This document shows positions 10,702-23,239 of a stretch of 64,000 bases of DNA, piece by piece. The notes beneath the pieces are model-generated. The model did not search any database, was not told the origin of the DNA, and saw nothing but the letters and a program-made list of their open reading frames with translations. Source of the DNA: Aquilaria yunnanensis (Eukaryota; Streptophyta; Magnoliopsida; Malvales; Thymelaeaceae); the NCBI GenBank assembly GCA_039654915.1, contig CM077599.1, positions 70,958,001 through 71,022,000 of the forward strand. The letters are read 5' to 3'. Each line of letters starts with the position of its first letter. Within the stretch, counting starts at the first letter, position 1. A program made the position numbers and the translations under genes.

Positions 10702-11692
10702 GGCAAAAATAATAAAAATACCACTAAATTTCTCTACTTAGCCCGAATCAGCCACTATTGTTTTTTTTTTACCAAATAAACCACTTATCTTCTAAAAACG
10801 GGCCAAATAGTCCACTAGTCACTAACTTAGTGAATATTTTGTTTGAAATATGGCATATTCTATTAGTAGAAGGCTGGTATGGCTTTAATAAAGGCAAAAT
10901 AAGTAGAAGACCAAGTCAAAATTATGTAGGACGCTGATGTGGCTTCAGATTCGGATTTAGTCCAACGGCACCCACGCTACCGCCCCTGTTATGCTCTCCT
11001 CTGCCACTCTTAATATGCAATGCCATGCTCGTTGGCCCTTCACTGGCACCAACCTTCACTTTCCTCTGACACTCCCAGTCCAGGATGCCATGTTGTTGTC
11101 CTCTGATATCCATCACAATTCACCGACCATCGCTTTCCTTGGCCTCCCCTCCGGTGCTCCGACCACTGTTTGTGTCTTGCTCCGATTGACCACTGATTTC
11201 CACTATTTATCCCTTGCTCCGACCGACCGCCATTGTTTTCCCTTGTTCCGATCAACCGCAGATTACCACTGCCTCTCCCTTGTGTCATCGAAAGCTCCAA
11301 CCTCGCCTTGCTCTTGTTCAACCCCTCGCTGTCTTCGGCCCCAACCCTAGGTTCGGGTGGGCCTCTGATATCCTTGTCATCTAAGAGACCAGCATCATCA
11401 AACCGTAAGCAAGCCACCAAGTAGAAATCAGCCATGCATACGGATCTGATTTTTCTTCGGCTAACTTGATCGGTAGGTCAAAGGAGAAGTTGAGGAAGCC
11501 TTTGATCAGGATGTTGAGTTTCTCAACCAAATCTGATGTGGCTAGAGGGAAGCCACGCGGGCTTTACTTTAACAACAGTGGGTAAATCGACCTGACTCAG
11601 AAACGTCAGTGGATTTTTTGACCAAAAAAAAATCATTAGTGGGCTGATTGGGCTAGGTTGTAAATATTAGTGGTTTTTTTGTTATTTTTGTC
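10702..11692. mobile_element. Mutator-like non-autonomous element 1
   Basis: The element is 991 bp. The left end, starting GGCAAAAATAATAAAAATAC, matches the reverse complement of the right end (GACAAAAATAACAAAAAAAC) over more than 50 bp, including CCACTAA and TAGCCC-AATCAGCC. The 9-bp flanks TTCTAAAAT (10693-10701) and TTCCAAAAT (11693-11701) differ by one base, as expected for a Mutator target duplication. The interior (about 10930-11560) is clearly GC-richer than the surroundings, with open frames on both strands but no recognised domain; captured host sequence is possible. It sits just upstream of the NAC promoter. Confidence 0.85.
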
Positions 11693-11701
11693 TTCCAAAA
11701 T

Positions 11702-13623
11702 TTATGAATTTTTTAAATAAGTTAAAAAGTATCAGCAATTGTTTTATGGTTGTTGAGCTAATTAAAATATCAGATTTTCTTATCCGTAAATCAAATTTTT
11801 ATTTGGTAACAATCTTTTTTAAAAAATTTAGGATTAACAGTTTGAATGATTGAAAAATGTTAAATCTTATTTAAAAGAATATATACAAACTTTTAATACT
11901 GAAATATAAAATGTGTGGAAGTTTTATGATTCCTTCTCCCATGAACAAACTACAGAGCTAGCCAAAGGATAGAATTGGGAACTTCAAAAAGAAATCTAAT
12001 AAGCACTTAAATGGCAACTTCAAGTATATTGTCTTCCGCAGGCAAGAACATCTTTGGCCAATGGCAATCCGAACCCTCCAGATTTTGCGAACTAGATGCT
12101 TCACCTCTTAATTTTATGATACATTGTACTTATAATTGATTCTAGATACCTAAAAAAACCTCAAGTGTATCAATGTTACCCCAATTTAAAGGCCAAGGTT
12201 TAAGCCAGGGAAAAAAAAAGCCACCAAACACTTCATATGCATGCATCTTTTTACCTCTAAAACATTCATGATTACCAAAAAAAAAAAAAATTAATTATTT
12301 GTCAAAATAATTTATTCAATTGATAATTGGAAAAGATAGAGTAATAGTACAAGATTCATAAAAAAAAAGTGAAATAATGTTTTTTCATCTGGGATGAATG
12401 CAACCTAAGACTACTATGTTTGTTTGTTTATTTTCTATGAAGTTACAAGTGTTTTACACACTCTTTTAAGATGTCCAAACTTTGTTCACCAAATGTATTA
12501 ATTAGCTGGTTTTATAATAGTTTAACTTGTCAGTAATACGAGTGTATAAGATAGTTAGCTACTTTAATTGATAAAAATTCTAAAAAATGAAGAAAATAAA
12601 AATATATGAACGAATTGAAGAAGTGCAATAAGGGAGAGAAGACACCAAGAATCTTACAGCAGCATACTTAATTAAATCTTTTTTTAATGGAGCTTAATTT
12701 AATCTCATGTGCACATAATTAATTTGTCAAACTTACCCAAAAAGAAATTAATTTATCACAAGTTAACAACCACATAGTGAGACCTAACATTACTACCTTA
12801 TTTTTCCCCTTAGGAAACATCGTACTTAGCTTCCATCATTTTGTCTGCATTAGGGTGCCTAATCGCATTAATTTATCTATAGGATGATGCTAACAATAAG
12901 CATATAAATATTATTTTCCTTAACCAATTGCGTCCTTAATCACTTGTCCCACTGCCTTTTGGTCCAGATGATAAAAAATATATATGATTAATTATTTATT
13001 TTTTTATTTTTTTTTAAATCTATTCCTATGTCCTTGCTTTTTCTCAATTTCAATAGAGAAAAGAGACTATATTACATTTTTAGAAAGGAAAAACAGATAA
13101 CTTAAAAATTTTTATTGTCACAAAAATTTTAGGTTTACAGGAAAGCAAAAAGCTCTTGCACAAATTAAATTATAATTTGAAGAATTGATCAGATAAAGTA
13201 TAAAAGAAGTAGTGATAAACACGTAGGTTCAAACCTTGAATTAGAATGAAACCCAAAAAAATATTTCATAAAAAGTCATCATTGATATTTTTTCACACAG
13301 AATATATATATATATTACAAGTTATAATTGGAGATGAATGAAATACAGAATTATCCACTTAAGGATTTGAATGAGTTTTTTAATTTTTATGGAGACTTGA
13401 ATCGTAATATAAAAGTTGGCGATAGCCCTAATATACATGCATGTAGGTTGAAACTTAAAGAACTATACTTCTGTTCAGGTGCACTTTTAAATAAATAGAT
13501 TGTTAGCTCTTTTTCATTTTAAGAAAAAAATATATTGTTAACTTTCAAAATGAGTTTGTAGATAAACTATTTTACTTTGTAGATATTTCTATAATTGATA
13601 AAAAAAAATTATTAGTAATGTGA
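11702..13623. other. AT-rich intergenic sequence
   Basis: No coding, RNA or repeat structure was recognised beyond homopolymer runs. Confidence 0.5.
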
Positions 13624-13625
13624 TA

Positions 13626-13859
13626 CTCCCTATGTCTCAAGTTTTTTTGCACAATTTACTATTCAAATTAATTAATTTATAATTTTTTGTCTTTAACATT
13701 TTAGTATATAAATGTAAATTTTTTATATATAAATGACAATGGAGACTTTAGTTTCTAAATATAGTTTAAAAAAATTAGAAAATATAATATAAATAAATTT
13801 AAGCCAAACTTAAGCAAATAAATAAATAAATAAAATGGACTAATATGAGATAAATAGAG
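13626..13859. mobile_element. Stowaway-like MITE
   Basis: The element is 234 bp. The left end CTCCCTATGTCTCAAG pairs with the right end, whose reverse complement begins CTCTATTTATCTCATA. A TA dinucleotide flanks both sides (13624-13625, 13860-13861). CTCCCTCCGTCCC-type termini with TA duplication are the hallmark of Stowaway/Tc1-mariner MITEs. The interior is AT-rich and non-coding. Confidence 0.8.
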
Positions 13860-13861
13860 TA

Positions 13862-15694
13862 GGATTTATTTGCCAACAATATGTTTTATATTTAGTGCTA
13901 GAGTTCATAAGCATCAATGGATGAACCAAACCTCCAAACCATAACATATCGTAGAGGTATACTACTTATAGTAGGTATACGGTATCAGAATACAATATGG
14001 TATACAGTGGTTATACTACTTACCGCTAATTTCTATTATGTTTTTGTCAATTTATTGTACACTATGATTTAGATTTTTTTTTTTTCATTTTACATTAATG
14101 TACCACATATACATATATAAAATAACAAACTAACCAATTAGGACGGAAGCATCATAATTTGAAAGCATCTTGGAACTCAATGTAATATTAGAAAGTATAT
14201 TGTTATTATTAAAGTATTATTTATTTTTTTTCTCATATATTAATAAATTAGTTTTCTACTGAATAATATTTATTTTGTTCTATAAATTCCATTTTTGTGT
14301 TAAAAAATATCTTTTTTCATATATATTTTGTTTATATTAAAAACTATGATAAAAATAATTAATATACATATAAAAATGTGAAAATTAGTTTTTTTTTATA
14401 TAAAAGAGCATTCTCATTAACTATAAAGCGTACAACATTTACTACAGAAATAAAGCACTGAGGAACAGGGGACGTTTGGCTCAACTATAGGCCTCGCACA
14501 TTTTTCAGCTCTTGTGATAATGTAAGGTGAATAACCAAAACAGATCAACTAAAAGAGATAGACCAAAATCATGAACAGAAAAATGATATAACACACTAAC
14601 AAACCAATACTCTATTGGACTAACATACCAACATATGGTTGGACTAACAAACCACCATCCAAGCGCAAAACATGGATGATGATTTAAACAGACGAGAAAA
14701 CAAAAGAAACTATCACCCAATCCATTATTCAAAAACACCTCACTACCCTTGCCTTGCCATTTTGTATTTCACTTGATCCACTAACACTGAAATAGATCAC
14801 TTGGATTTATCCACCGTTAACCATTGGATGAACCAAATAATACTTCTACTAATGGTGATAAGAGTTTTGTAGACAAAGAGGAAGAAGAAACAGTGAAAAA
14901 AGATATGAAGGTGATTAATTGGGTGGAATAATAACAATAAATCAATCGGCCAGGTATGGATCCCAGCCATAGCCGTGGGTAAAAGAAGAGAGAGTCGATT
15001 CAGAAGAAAGGGGGGAGAGCGGCTCATGTTACTTTGATTGAAAAAAAATAGTATTTAATGTTTTTTATCTTAAAATAATATTGCGAAAACTCTAACCATA
15101 TCAACATGTTTACCTAATGGTAATGATATTAAACTTTGAAAACCACTTCACCCACTTTACCCAATAACTTTCCATAACCTCTCCAGTTTCTATAATTTCC
15201 AATATAATTTCTATGGTTGCATAATGAAATGAATATAATTAAGTGGAAAATTATCCTAAGTTCCTATTTGCCAAATGAAATTTTCATTAAAGGAATGTTT
15301 GATTTTGGAAGTTTCTTGGTAAATCTTGACTTATTCATGATTCATAATTGAATGAAAATTTGATAAAAAAAAAGTGTATCCAAGAATTATGAGCACATGA
15401 CTTGATCATGCGATGAACTTAGAATATGGAAGCATATTCTTTCTCTTTCTCAGAATATCCCTACGAGAATTAGTTCATTGAAATAGGGACAAGTGCCATG
15501 GACATGTTACTTAAGGGGCAAAACCATTTCCACTTGTACCAACTCATGTTGATCATGCAATGAACTTAGATAATCTCCAACAACTTTCATATAATTTCTT
15601 CAAAATATGAAAGTACAAATCAAAGTTTTTATAATTTTTCTACTCCAACTCCAACATTTTCCCCATTTCATAGAAGCTTGCATTTATTATATAA
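13862..15694. other. AT-rich intergenic sequence
   Basis: Nothing supportable was seen. Short minus-strand frames at 14505-14738 and 14797-15027 have no recognisable similarity. A short phrase (TGATCATGC-ATGAACTTAGA) occurs at about 15405 and 15550. Confidence 0.5.
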
Positions 15695-15696
15695 TA

Positions 15697-16466
15697 CTTC
15701 TTCCGTCCCATAAATTTTGCTACATTTTCCCTTTTGGGTAGTCCCAAAACTTTGCACCATTTCCTTTTTTAGTAACTTTTTCACATTCCATTTACCATTA
15801 TACTCATGTTAATACATCTCTCTCTTTCACAGACCCCACTTTTTCTCTTTTCTCCCCCTCTTTCTCTCTCTCTTTCTTTCCGGTGAGGTTTTGCCCCTCA
15901 TCAACCAAACATGCCAGTGGCTGACGCAAAAAAGATGGCATTCGGTGAGATGGGTTATGAGGGAGTGACGCGAGGAGCAGGTGAATCAAAGAGGGTACAT
16001 GAATTGAGGACGGAGGTGAGTAGGCCGATGTGAATCAAGACCGGAGGCTGAGAGGTGACGCGAATCGAGGTCAAAAGTTGAAAAGCGACGCGAATCGAGG
16101 TTGGAGGTAGAAAGGCAACACGACGGGAATCGAGCCTGGAGGTGGAGAGGTGATGTGAATCAAGGTCAGAGGTAGAGAGGCGACGTGAATTGATCTTGGA
16201 GGCGGAGATGCGACGCGAATCGAGCCCAGAACAGAAGGACAATGACACAATTGAAGACAGACGGACGACGGACGAAGGAACGTGATGAACAACCGACGGA
16301 CAATGGATAGACAAACGACGGATGGACGACGGACAAATGGACGACAAACCGACAAACAGACAAACACGAGAAGAAGATATAATGGAAGGGTAAAAGTGTA
16401 AATTTGTGGGCTTTTCTTAAATTAAGCACAAATGTAAATGGAGCAAACCTTCCGGGACGGAGGGAG
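15697..16466. mobile_element. Long Stowaway-like element carrying a minisatellite
   Basis: The element is 770 bp, flanked by TA (15695-15696, 16467-16468). The left end CTTCTTCCGTCCCATAAATT pairs with the right end, whose reverse complement begins CTCCCTCCGTCCCGGAAGG; subterminal TTTGCTCCATTT-like sequence is also shared. It is much longer than typical Stowaway MITEs because the middle (about 15,990-16,365) is a degenerate tandem repeat around GACGCGAATCGAGG, followed by a GACGGACGA-type repeat. Long minus-strand frames cross the repeat but encode only repetitive peptide. Confidence 0.72.
15990..16365. repeat. Degenerate minisatellite, ~30-36-bp unit
   Basis: About seven imperfect units centred on GACGCGAATCGAGG-TGGAGGT-GAGAGG, then short GACGGACGA-like units to 16365. 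It lies inside the Stowaway-like element. Confidence 0.8.
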
Positions 16467-16468
16467 TA

Positions 16469-17124
16469 ATTAAATATTATACATTTAAAACAAATTCAAA
16501 TTAATAACTAGTTTAGTTATTACAATAATTAAATATTATATATTTAAAATATAATGTTAAGGTAGAGTGAGCAAAGTAAAAAAAATATGTAAGAAAAAAA
16601 AAAGACAAAAAATAAATTGAGAGGAGAGAGGAGGAAAAATAATAAATTTTAAAATTTTTACATATATAGAAAATTGACTCTTATTTTTTATCTCATTTCC
16701 TATTTTAAAAAGTAAGATGGGAAACTATTTAAGTAAAAAATGAGGTTTCATATTCCTCAAAATAGGGAAAGTCTACAAAATAAGAAAATTGTTTGAAAAC
16801 GCTATTAGGAGCTTACACACATAACCTTGATCAGCAACATTTACATTTGAAAATAATTAGAAGTTGGACGACATGCTTTCTTGGACCAACATTTGAATAA
16901 CAAGTTATAACAAACAAAGCCGGGCCAACTTTCGATGCTGGAAAACTGCTGACTAATTCCATATAGTAATATTGTAGAACTTGGAAAAAACACAAGTTTT
17001 CCCCAAAATTTTCAAATAAGTATGTTTTTCCCCCAGATTTTGAAGCCTAATATTTCCTCCATACTATTTAGAACACTAGGGTAGAAAACAACTCTTATGC
17101 ATTTAAATAGAGGGAAAATTATGA
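16469..17124. other. AT-rich intergenic sequence
   Basis: No gene or repeat of note was recognised. Confidence 0.5.
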
Positions 17125-18292
17125 TAATTTAAACTATTATTATATAATTTGAATTTACTGGAAGAGTGCTGCTAAACAAGTTAGGTTAGGATAATTTAAA
17201 CGTTAAAAGGGGCAAATAAGCTACTAATTTTTTCGTCTCAGTATATATCAGCCACTATAGTTTTTTTATAATTATATCGCCCACTAACGTTACATTATTA
17301 GCGGATATTAGCTACTGTCGTTACGTTTGTCCAACTGTATGATGATGTGGTAAAATTTAATGATATGGCAACAGATATGGCTATATATGTGGCAAACTTG
17401 CGCAAAAAGAAAAAAGAAAAAAAAAAGAAACACCTAACTTAACTCCTAAACTTTTGTTCAATAGTACAAATCCCCCTATAAACTTTCTTTCCTCTCTCTT
17501 CCACCATCATCTTCCTCATGTCCCTCTCTCTACCCAGCAACCCTTGTTTCTGTTCACCGGTACCTGAATCGACGCTTAAACCGCAAATCAATCCCAGACT
17601 CACAAGCGTCCAAGTGACGAAAATGAGTCTGGATTTCACAGGGAATCAAAGAAAATAAGGGATTTCACATGGCCTAATTGGTGCCATGGACGATTTGATA
17701 GGGAATCGATCGGCAACATGGACGATTTCATAAGGAATCAAAGAAAATGAATTTGGATTTTGGGGCTACCTTTCGTGGGTTCAAAGGTTGGGTCTAGGCT
17801 TTCAGTTAACAGGGAAACTAATTGTCAAAGACGAAGCGCCGGTGGGGTAAAGTGGCTATGCCGGCGACAAGGAGAAGAAGACGGTGGAAGTTGAGAAGAC
17901 AAGAAGGATTTGGACCTAAGTGTTGTTATTTTTAGTTTGGGATCCATATGCATCAATAAATATAGTTTAGGAATATATGTTGTAATTTTCCCAAGCTGAG
18001 CTAATTACATGGCTTTTTTATTTATATACTTAACATAATATTCTTAAGAAAAAGGAATATTCCTTCTATTAGTCTTATGAGTGGCAAATTTGCCTATAAA
18101 TTAAAAACAATAGTGTTAGATTTCACTCAATTACAAATATGAATGAGTGATTTAACTGTAAAAAAAATACAGTTGGTGATATACTCTGAGATGAAAAAAT
18201 TAATGACTTATTTACCCATTTTACCTAATTTAAACTATAGTTATATAATTTGAATTTATTGGAAGAATGCTGCTAAACAATTTAGGTTAGGC
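17125..18292. repeat. 67-bp tandem duplication split by the Mutator-like element
   Basis: The unit at 17125-17191 (TAATTTAAACTAT ... GCTGCTAAACAAGTTAGG) recurs as TAATTTAAAC at 17192-17201 and continues after the element at 18236-18292 (AATTTGAATTTATTGGAAG ... GCTGCTAAACAATTTAGG). The simplest reading is an older tandem duplication whose second unit was the insertion target. Confidence 0.7.
17202..18225. mobile_element. Mutator-like non-autonomous element 2
   Basis: The element is 1,024 bp. The left end GTTAAAAGGGGCAAATAAGC matches the reverse complement of the right end (GGTAAAATGGGTAAATAAGT) and continues through AATTTTTTCGTCTCAG. An identical 10-bp direct repeat TAATTTAAAC flanks it (17192-17201, 18226-18235). 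The subterminal ATCAGCCACTAT followed by a T-run is shared with the Mutator-like element at 10702, so the two are relatives. The interior (about 17,440-17,900) is GC-richer, with no recognised domain. Confidence 0.75.
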
Positions 18293-18656
18293 ATTTAAAT
18301 GTTGATCATAGACAAGATGCCATAACAGATGTCGGGGAAAAGAGTAGCTTACTGAACTTAGAAGGTAAAATTATAAATAATACAAAACCTTGGGGGCAAA
18401 AATGTAATTGACTTGTGAAACTTTTTTTTTTTTACTTCAAAATTACCGCCAGTCTCTTTTTGTGACAAAAGGGTTTTTTCTATTTTTTTGGGGAAAAAAA
18501 AACAACAACTAGTCTTGGCCCTCTTGGGGAATAAAGTCAAAGGCAGCGGCTTTCATTATTCCCGTTAATGATAAATGTCTCTCTTTCTCCTAGGCTTTTG
18601 ACGGACTATATCTTCGTGGATATTATATTTTAATAATTTAAAAGTAGCTCCAAGAT
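18236..18656. other. Intergenic sequence before the hAT element
   Basis: Apart from the end of the split tandem duplication, nothing was recognised. Confidence 0.45.
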
Positions 18657-18664
18657 CAGGTGGG

Positions 18665-21600
18665 TAGAGATGTTCAACAGGCTGGACCGGACCGGGATCA
18701 GACCGGACCGGCCGGTTCTGGGCCTGAGATATTTGTGTCTGGGCATAGCCCGTGTTGACACATGCCGGTCCCGTGCAGGTCCTGACCCGGTCCCGTGCCG
18801 AGCTGGGCCGAATCCGAGCTGGCCCGTTAAATTTTAAAATTGTAATTTTTATTTTTAATTTTAAGTTTTAGTTTTATTTTTAATTTTTAGTCTTCACTTT
18901 TAAATTAATAACTTAATAAAAATAAGAGTCTGAGAGTTTTTTTATAAGTGATATTTTATAATATAGTTTATCTTAAATTCTACTTCATCTAACCTAAATT
19001 AATTAATTGTCTGCAAAGAGAAAAAACTTATTGTACAAGTTAAGACTTAAATCCTGATCTATCACATGATATAATGATATGGATGTTAATTGGATTATAA
19101 GTCAATCAACGTGTACTAAGAGTTAAAACCTACTGGCTATAGACACGAGAAAAAAAAAACAGACTAGGAATCTTTGGATCGATTGTTTACTTCTTATAAT
19201 TTAATATAAGAAGCTGTCCACTTAAAATGAAAGGTGTCACTTTGGGAGTAAGATTTGCTTGTTTTTGAAATTAGAGTCTTAATTACAAATCCTTCTTATT
19301 GTTTTTGAAAAAAAGGCTTCAATGCACCAATAGACCCAAAACTTTGAAAACTCAATGAGTTGGTCCTTCTATTATAACTCGGTCAACGGTAGCCCTTTAA
19401 CTTTGCAACTCTGTATGTTTTAGTCCAAGATGTGAGATAAACTGCCTAAACTAGACTTTTAAATTAATCAAAGGTTAAATCAATAACTTAATAAAAATAA
19501 AAATAAAAGGTAAGAAATTGACCAAAAAGTTTGGAAACTTTGATATATTTGATTTTGAGTTAAACCATTTTTTTAACCTTTATTAAGTCAATTATTAAAA
19601 CCTTAAGGACTAAAGTTATTTCTTTATGCTAAAGAAACAAACCATGATTGCCAAGATTTTACTTTACAAGACAATAAATAAAATAATGACAAAAAAAACT
19701 AGATTAATATTTATTCTAAGCTTATCTTTATATTTTGTATAATTACTTGTTTTAAGAGTAAAATACCATCACCGGTGTGAACTTTTATTAATATTAAAGC
19801 CAAACAGCACTTATATACCATGGAACGGGCTTTACATTACTCAATAGTGAAACGTTCCATAAAATTAAATGCAAAATAAAAGGTACGATCTGTGCTACAC
19901 AGCAAAATCAGATCAAATACAAAGTAAGTAAATAATGAGCAAACAGTGGATTTAAGCATCTATCTCATCAGGGTTTTCCTCATTAGAACTCTTGTGGTCT
20001 TGTAATCTGCAAGCTTCAAGACCCCAATCACGGTTGCATATACAAACTTCAACTGCATCTGGTGATAGCCTTACGTGTCTCTCTGAAATGACACGCTTTC
20101 CAGCGCTGAAAGCGGACTCCGATGCAACGGTTGAGATAGGAACAGCTAGAACTTCTTTGGAAATGATGGAGAGTATTGGAAATTTGTTACTTCTTGCTTT
20201 CCACCAGTCTAGAATGTCGGTCTCACTATTCTCCCAAACAAGGTTAAGGTATGCGTCCACTTCAGTAAGACCGGATGCGGCAACACGGGGCCGTTTGAGG
20301 AGTTGTTCAGCCGGATTGAATGACAATGAGCCCGATGAAGACCCGATGGTAGATGAAGTAGTGTTTGCAACCTTATCCTTATGCCGACTGGCATATATCT
20401 TAAATAACTCTCGTAAGTGCTCATCAATAGAGGCAGTTATAGCATGAACAGAAATATATGCTATTTCTAAGAAACTATAATAACCCTCAAATAGCTGTTG
20501 CGTATCTGTGATTCTTACGGTCGGGTCTAGTGTAGCTGCAAGTAAGTAGATTGGGAGTATAGTACTGAAATATAAAATCTATTTATCTTTCATGGCCTTA
20601 ATTGTGTCTTTTAAGAACTCGTCATCTTTGTATTGATTAAAAACCCATGCAATGTTGACCATATGCATTAAAGATTTGTGTGATGTGGGATAGTATACAC
20701 CGGAGCAAAAAACAGCGGCATCATAAAAATATCGCAACACAGCAGCCAATTTAGACAGTTTATCTCACATCTCTTGTTTCAAAATCGTTTTCTTTTCTCT
20801 GACATTTATAAAATATGTCATGTATGCAGCAAATGGCATCGCATCCATCAATATCTCATAAGTGGAGTTCCATCGGGTAGGGCAATCAAGTTTAAAACGT
20901 TTCCAACTAAAATCGATGCCATTTTTCAGACAATATTGCTTAAACTCTTTAGAAACTTTGGTCCTTGACTTTAAATAATGGAGTGCCCACCTAATTGGAG
21001 TAATTTCATTACCCAAATCTTGAAGACATTTTTTGACAGCTAAGTTTAAAACATGACATATACACCTAATATGAAAAAATGCGGCATCACGGACAGGTTC
21101 TAGTGATTCCTTCAATGTTTCAGCCGCAAAATCGTTGTTTGATGCATTATCAAATGTTATGCTAAAAACCTTGTCATGACAAAAAAATTCTTTTAAACTT
21201 TCTGAAATTACATTGAATATGTTCCAACCAGTATGATCGACCTTCATCCACTTAAATGCAATGATACGTTTTTGAATGACCCAACTATCATCAATTCAAT
21301 GTGCAGTTATACAATAATAATCTTGTCCTAGTGGTGAAGTCCACATGTCACTAGTAAATGAGATAGAATGATCAAAAGCAGAGAAGTATGCTTGTAAGTT
21401 TGATTTACCAGCTTCATAAATTTTAAATGCCTTCCTCCTAGCAGTGGTCCTAGATGTTCTTTTAAAAGTAGGGTTTAAGTATGATGTAATCCATTTTTCC
21501 ATATGTCTATCTTTCGATTGTGTAAATGGTTTTTCAGTTAACATCATCCATTTTATCATGCCTTTTCTACAATCTTTTTGATTAAATTTAAAAATACCTG

Positions 21601-22655
21601 ATCCGCCGGCACTGCTTGCAAGTTGTGTCTGACCGCCGGTACTCATAGCTGTATCTGGACATAAAGTCGGATGCTTTGATTCCATGTGACGTCTCAGTGT
21701 TCTTGTGCCAGCGTTCTTCTTGTGCGAGAGCTTTTGCTTGCAATGTTTGCAATGTACGAACCTCGCATCGTTTCCATGACTATCCTTCTCAAAAACTTGG
21801 TCAAAATGCTCCCAAACCCATGCGGTGCGCCTCGACGTTTTACCTTCTATCGGAAGTTCGACTTGATGGCTTGTTGGGGTTTGTTCAGAACCATCTCCTC
21901 CACCAACATTTCCTGCTGCCATTGACTCCACCTTTTTAACGTCATCATCAGAAAGTTGATCGTCGATCCCCAAGTCGTATTGACTCATATCGAATTGCTC
22001 GTCATCGTCAGTTTGTTGGATAAGAGTCCCACGGGTCGCCGGTCGGGAAAGGCCACGGAACAATGACCTCAAACCGGTGCGGGATGAAGAGCTTGAGGCA
22101 TTTCCCTTTTCTCTTGATACCATTTGTGTGAGGCAAAATTTAGCAAAACACAAGCTTCGAAAGTAATTGAGAATTGATTGATAATGAAGAAAATAATATT
22201 GACTGCTTGAAAGAAATAAGAGAATATATTAGTAGAGAAGGAGAGATTGCTAAGATTGGTGTGAAGAAATGGTGGAAATGGCTTCCCTATTTATAGGGGA
22301 AAGCCTTCTTCTTTTTTTTTTTCCAAAAATACCCTTACAAAATAGTTGTTGGAGGGGGCGCAGGGAGTCGTTATAGGGACTAAAATTGTCATTTTCTCTG
22401 TTTTTTTTTTTTTAATTTTCTGAACGTTGGCCAACGGTCAGCGCGCCGCCACCGGGCCGGGCCGGTCTCGTGTCGGGCGCTGGCGCCTCCTGGGCCGTGC
22501 CGAGCCCACTTGGCTCCCCCCCCTCTTCCAAGCCCATAAACGGCCCAAATGAAGCCGGTCTTATGCCGTGCCGGTCTTGACCGAGCTTGGGCCGTGCTTG
22601 ACACGAGCCGGTTCCGAGCTGGGCCGTGTCAGGACCGGCCCAATGAACACCTCTA
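18665..22655 (-). mobile_element. Complete hAT transposon
   Basis: The element is 3,991 bp. The terminal inverted repeat TAGAGATGTTCA (left) pairs with TAGAGGTGTTCA (right, complement). An exact 8-bp target duplication CAGGTGGG lies at 18657-18664 and 22656-22663. Both subterminal zones (18,680-18,830 and 22,440-22,640) are GC-rich with repeated CCGGACCGG/GGGCCG motifs, as in hAT elements where the transposase binds. A full-length transposase frame lies on the minus strand, followed by about 1.1 kb of AT-rich sequence to the left end. The exact duplication and intact ends point to a fairly recent insertion. Confidence 0.95.
19952..22123 (-). pseudogene. hAT transposase, full length with three nonsense codons
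   Basis: One continuous frame of 723 residues from MVSREKGN to the stop at 19952. A BED zinc finger lies at residues 100-151 (CKHC at 125-128, HMESKH at 146-151). The RNase H-like catalytic region follows (SFTSDMWTS, ITFDNASNND, RCICHVLNLAV, CPTRWNSTYEIL). The C-terminal hAT dimerisation domain is at about 622-702 (PISTVASESAFSAGKRVI). Three in-frame stops break it: TGA at 21298-21296, TGA at 20767-20765 and TAG at 20581-20579. No frameshift was seen, since the three open pieces lie in the same phase. It resembles the plant RICESLEEPER/DAYSLEEPER-type lineage. As it stands it encodes no active transposase without readthrough. Confidence 0.93.
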
Positions 22656-22663
22656 CAGGTGGG

Positions 22664-23158
22664 CAGTTCTTTTACAGGCGTTTTAACTCCAAAATCACAT
22701 ATTAATAATGATGAAGTCAACTAATTATTATTGCAATAAAAAGTAGTAAAATTACTGAAAAAATTAAGGCATAAAATAAATAGAATAAGAGATAAGAGGA
22801 AATGTGATTTCTCCCTATCGATCTTATACTTCCTACTAATTAAAAACTGGTAATACCTGATTAGCTTAACAATCAAGAAAATGACTTTTAGTACGTGATT
22901 TGCGCAGAGATCAATCTACTGTACAGCCACTCCCTAATTGACCAAGTTTAGGTCCATATTATTGGATTCCTTCATATTTCCAGGAAAACTACAACAAGTC
23001 ATACTTTGACTTGGGAAAATTATATCACCTTTGTTACTTTCACTTTGGTCACTCATTTGAATTTTTCCATAGATGAGTTCTCCCAGTGATGACAAATTAA
23101 TAGAGGTAATATTTCTTAAATGGAATTCTAGAATATTGCTGCTGATTGTTTCAAAGGA
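22664..23158 (+). other. Upstream region of the lectin receptor kinase
   Basis: AT-rich non-coding sequence between the hAT element and the kinase promoter. The hAT element ends only about 580 bp upstream of the kinase start. Confidence 0.5.
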
Positions 23159-23166
23159 TATAAATA
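23159..23166 (+). promoter_or_regulatory. TATA box of the lectin receptor kinase
   Basis: TATAAATA lies 74 bases upstream of the ATG at 23240. This places transcription start at about 23,190 with a short 5' UTR. Confidence 0.65.
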
Positions 23167-23239
23167 GCTAGAAAAAGTATAGGGAGGCCCTCTCTTAGGC
23201 CTTGAGCTCACAACTTTTTCAAGTTTCAAACTTTGCCTA

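Noticed and set aside
13220..13240. GGTTCAAACC, a possible polymerase III box B
   Set aside because: No box A at the right distance and no flanking duplication.
15955..16429. Three overlapping minus-strand frames (up to 130 codons)
   Set aside because: They lie on the minisatellite of the Stowaway-like element and encode only repeat-derived peptide.
19992..20447. 151-codon plus-strand frame
   Set aside because: Antisense shadow of the hAT transposase dimerisation domain.
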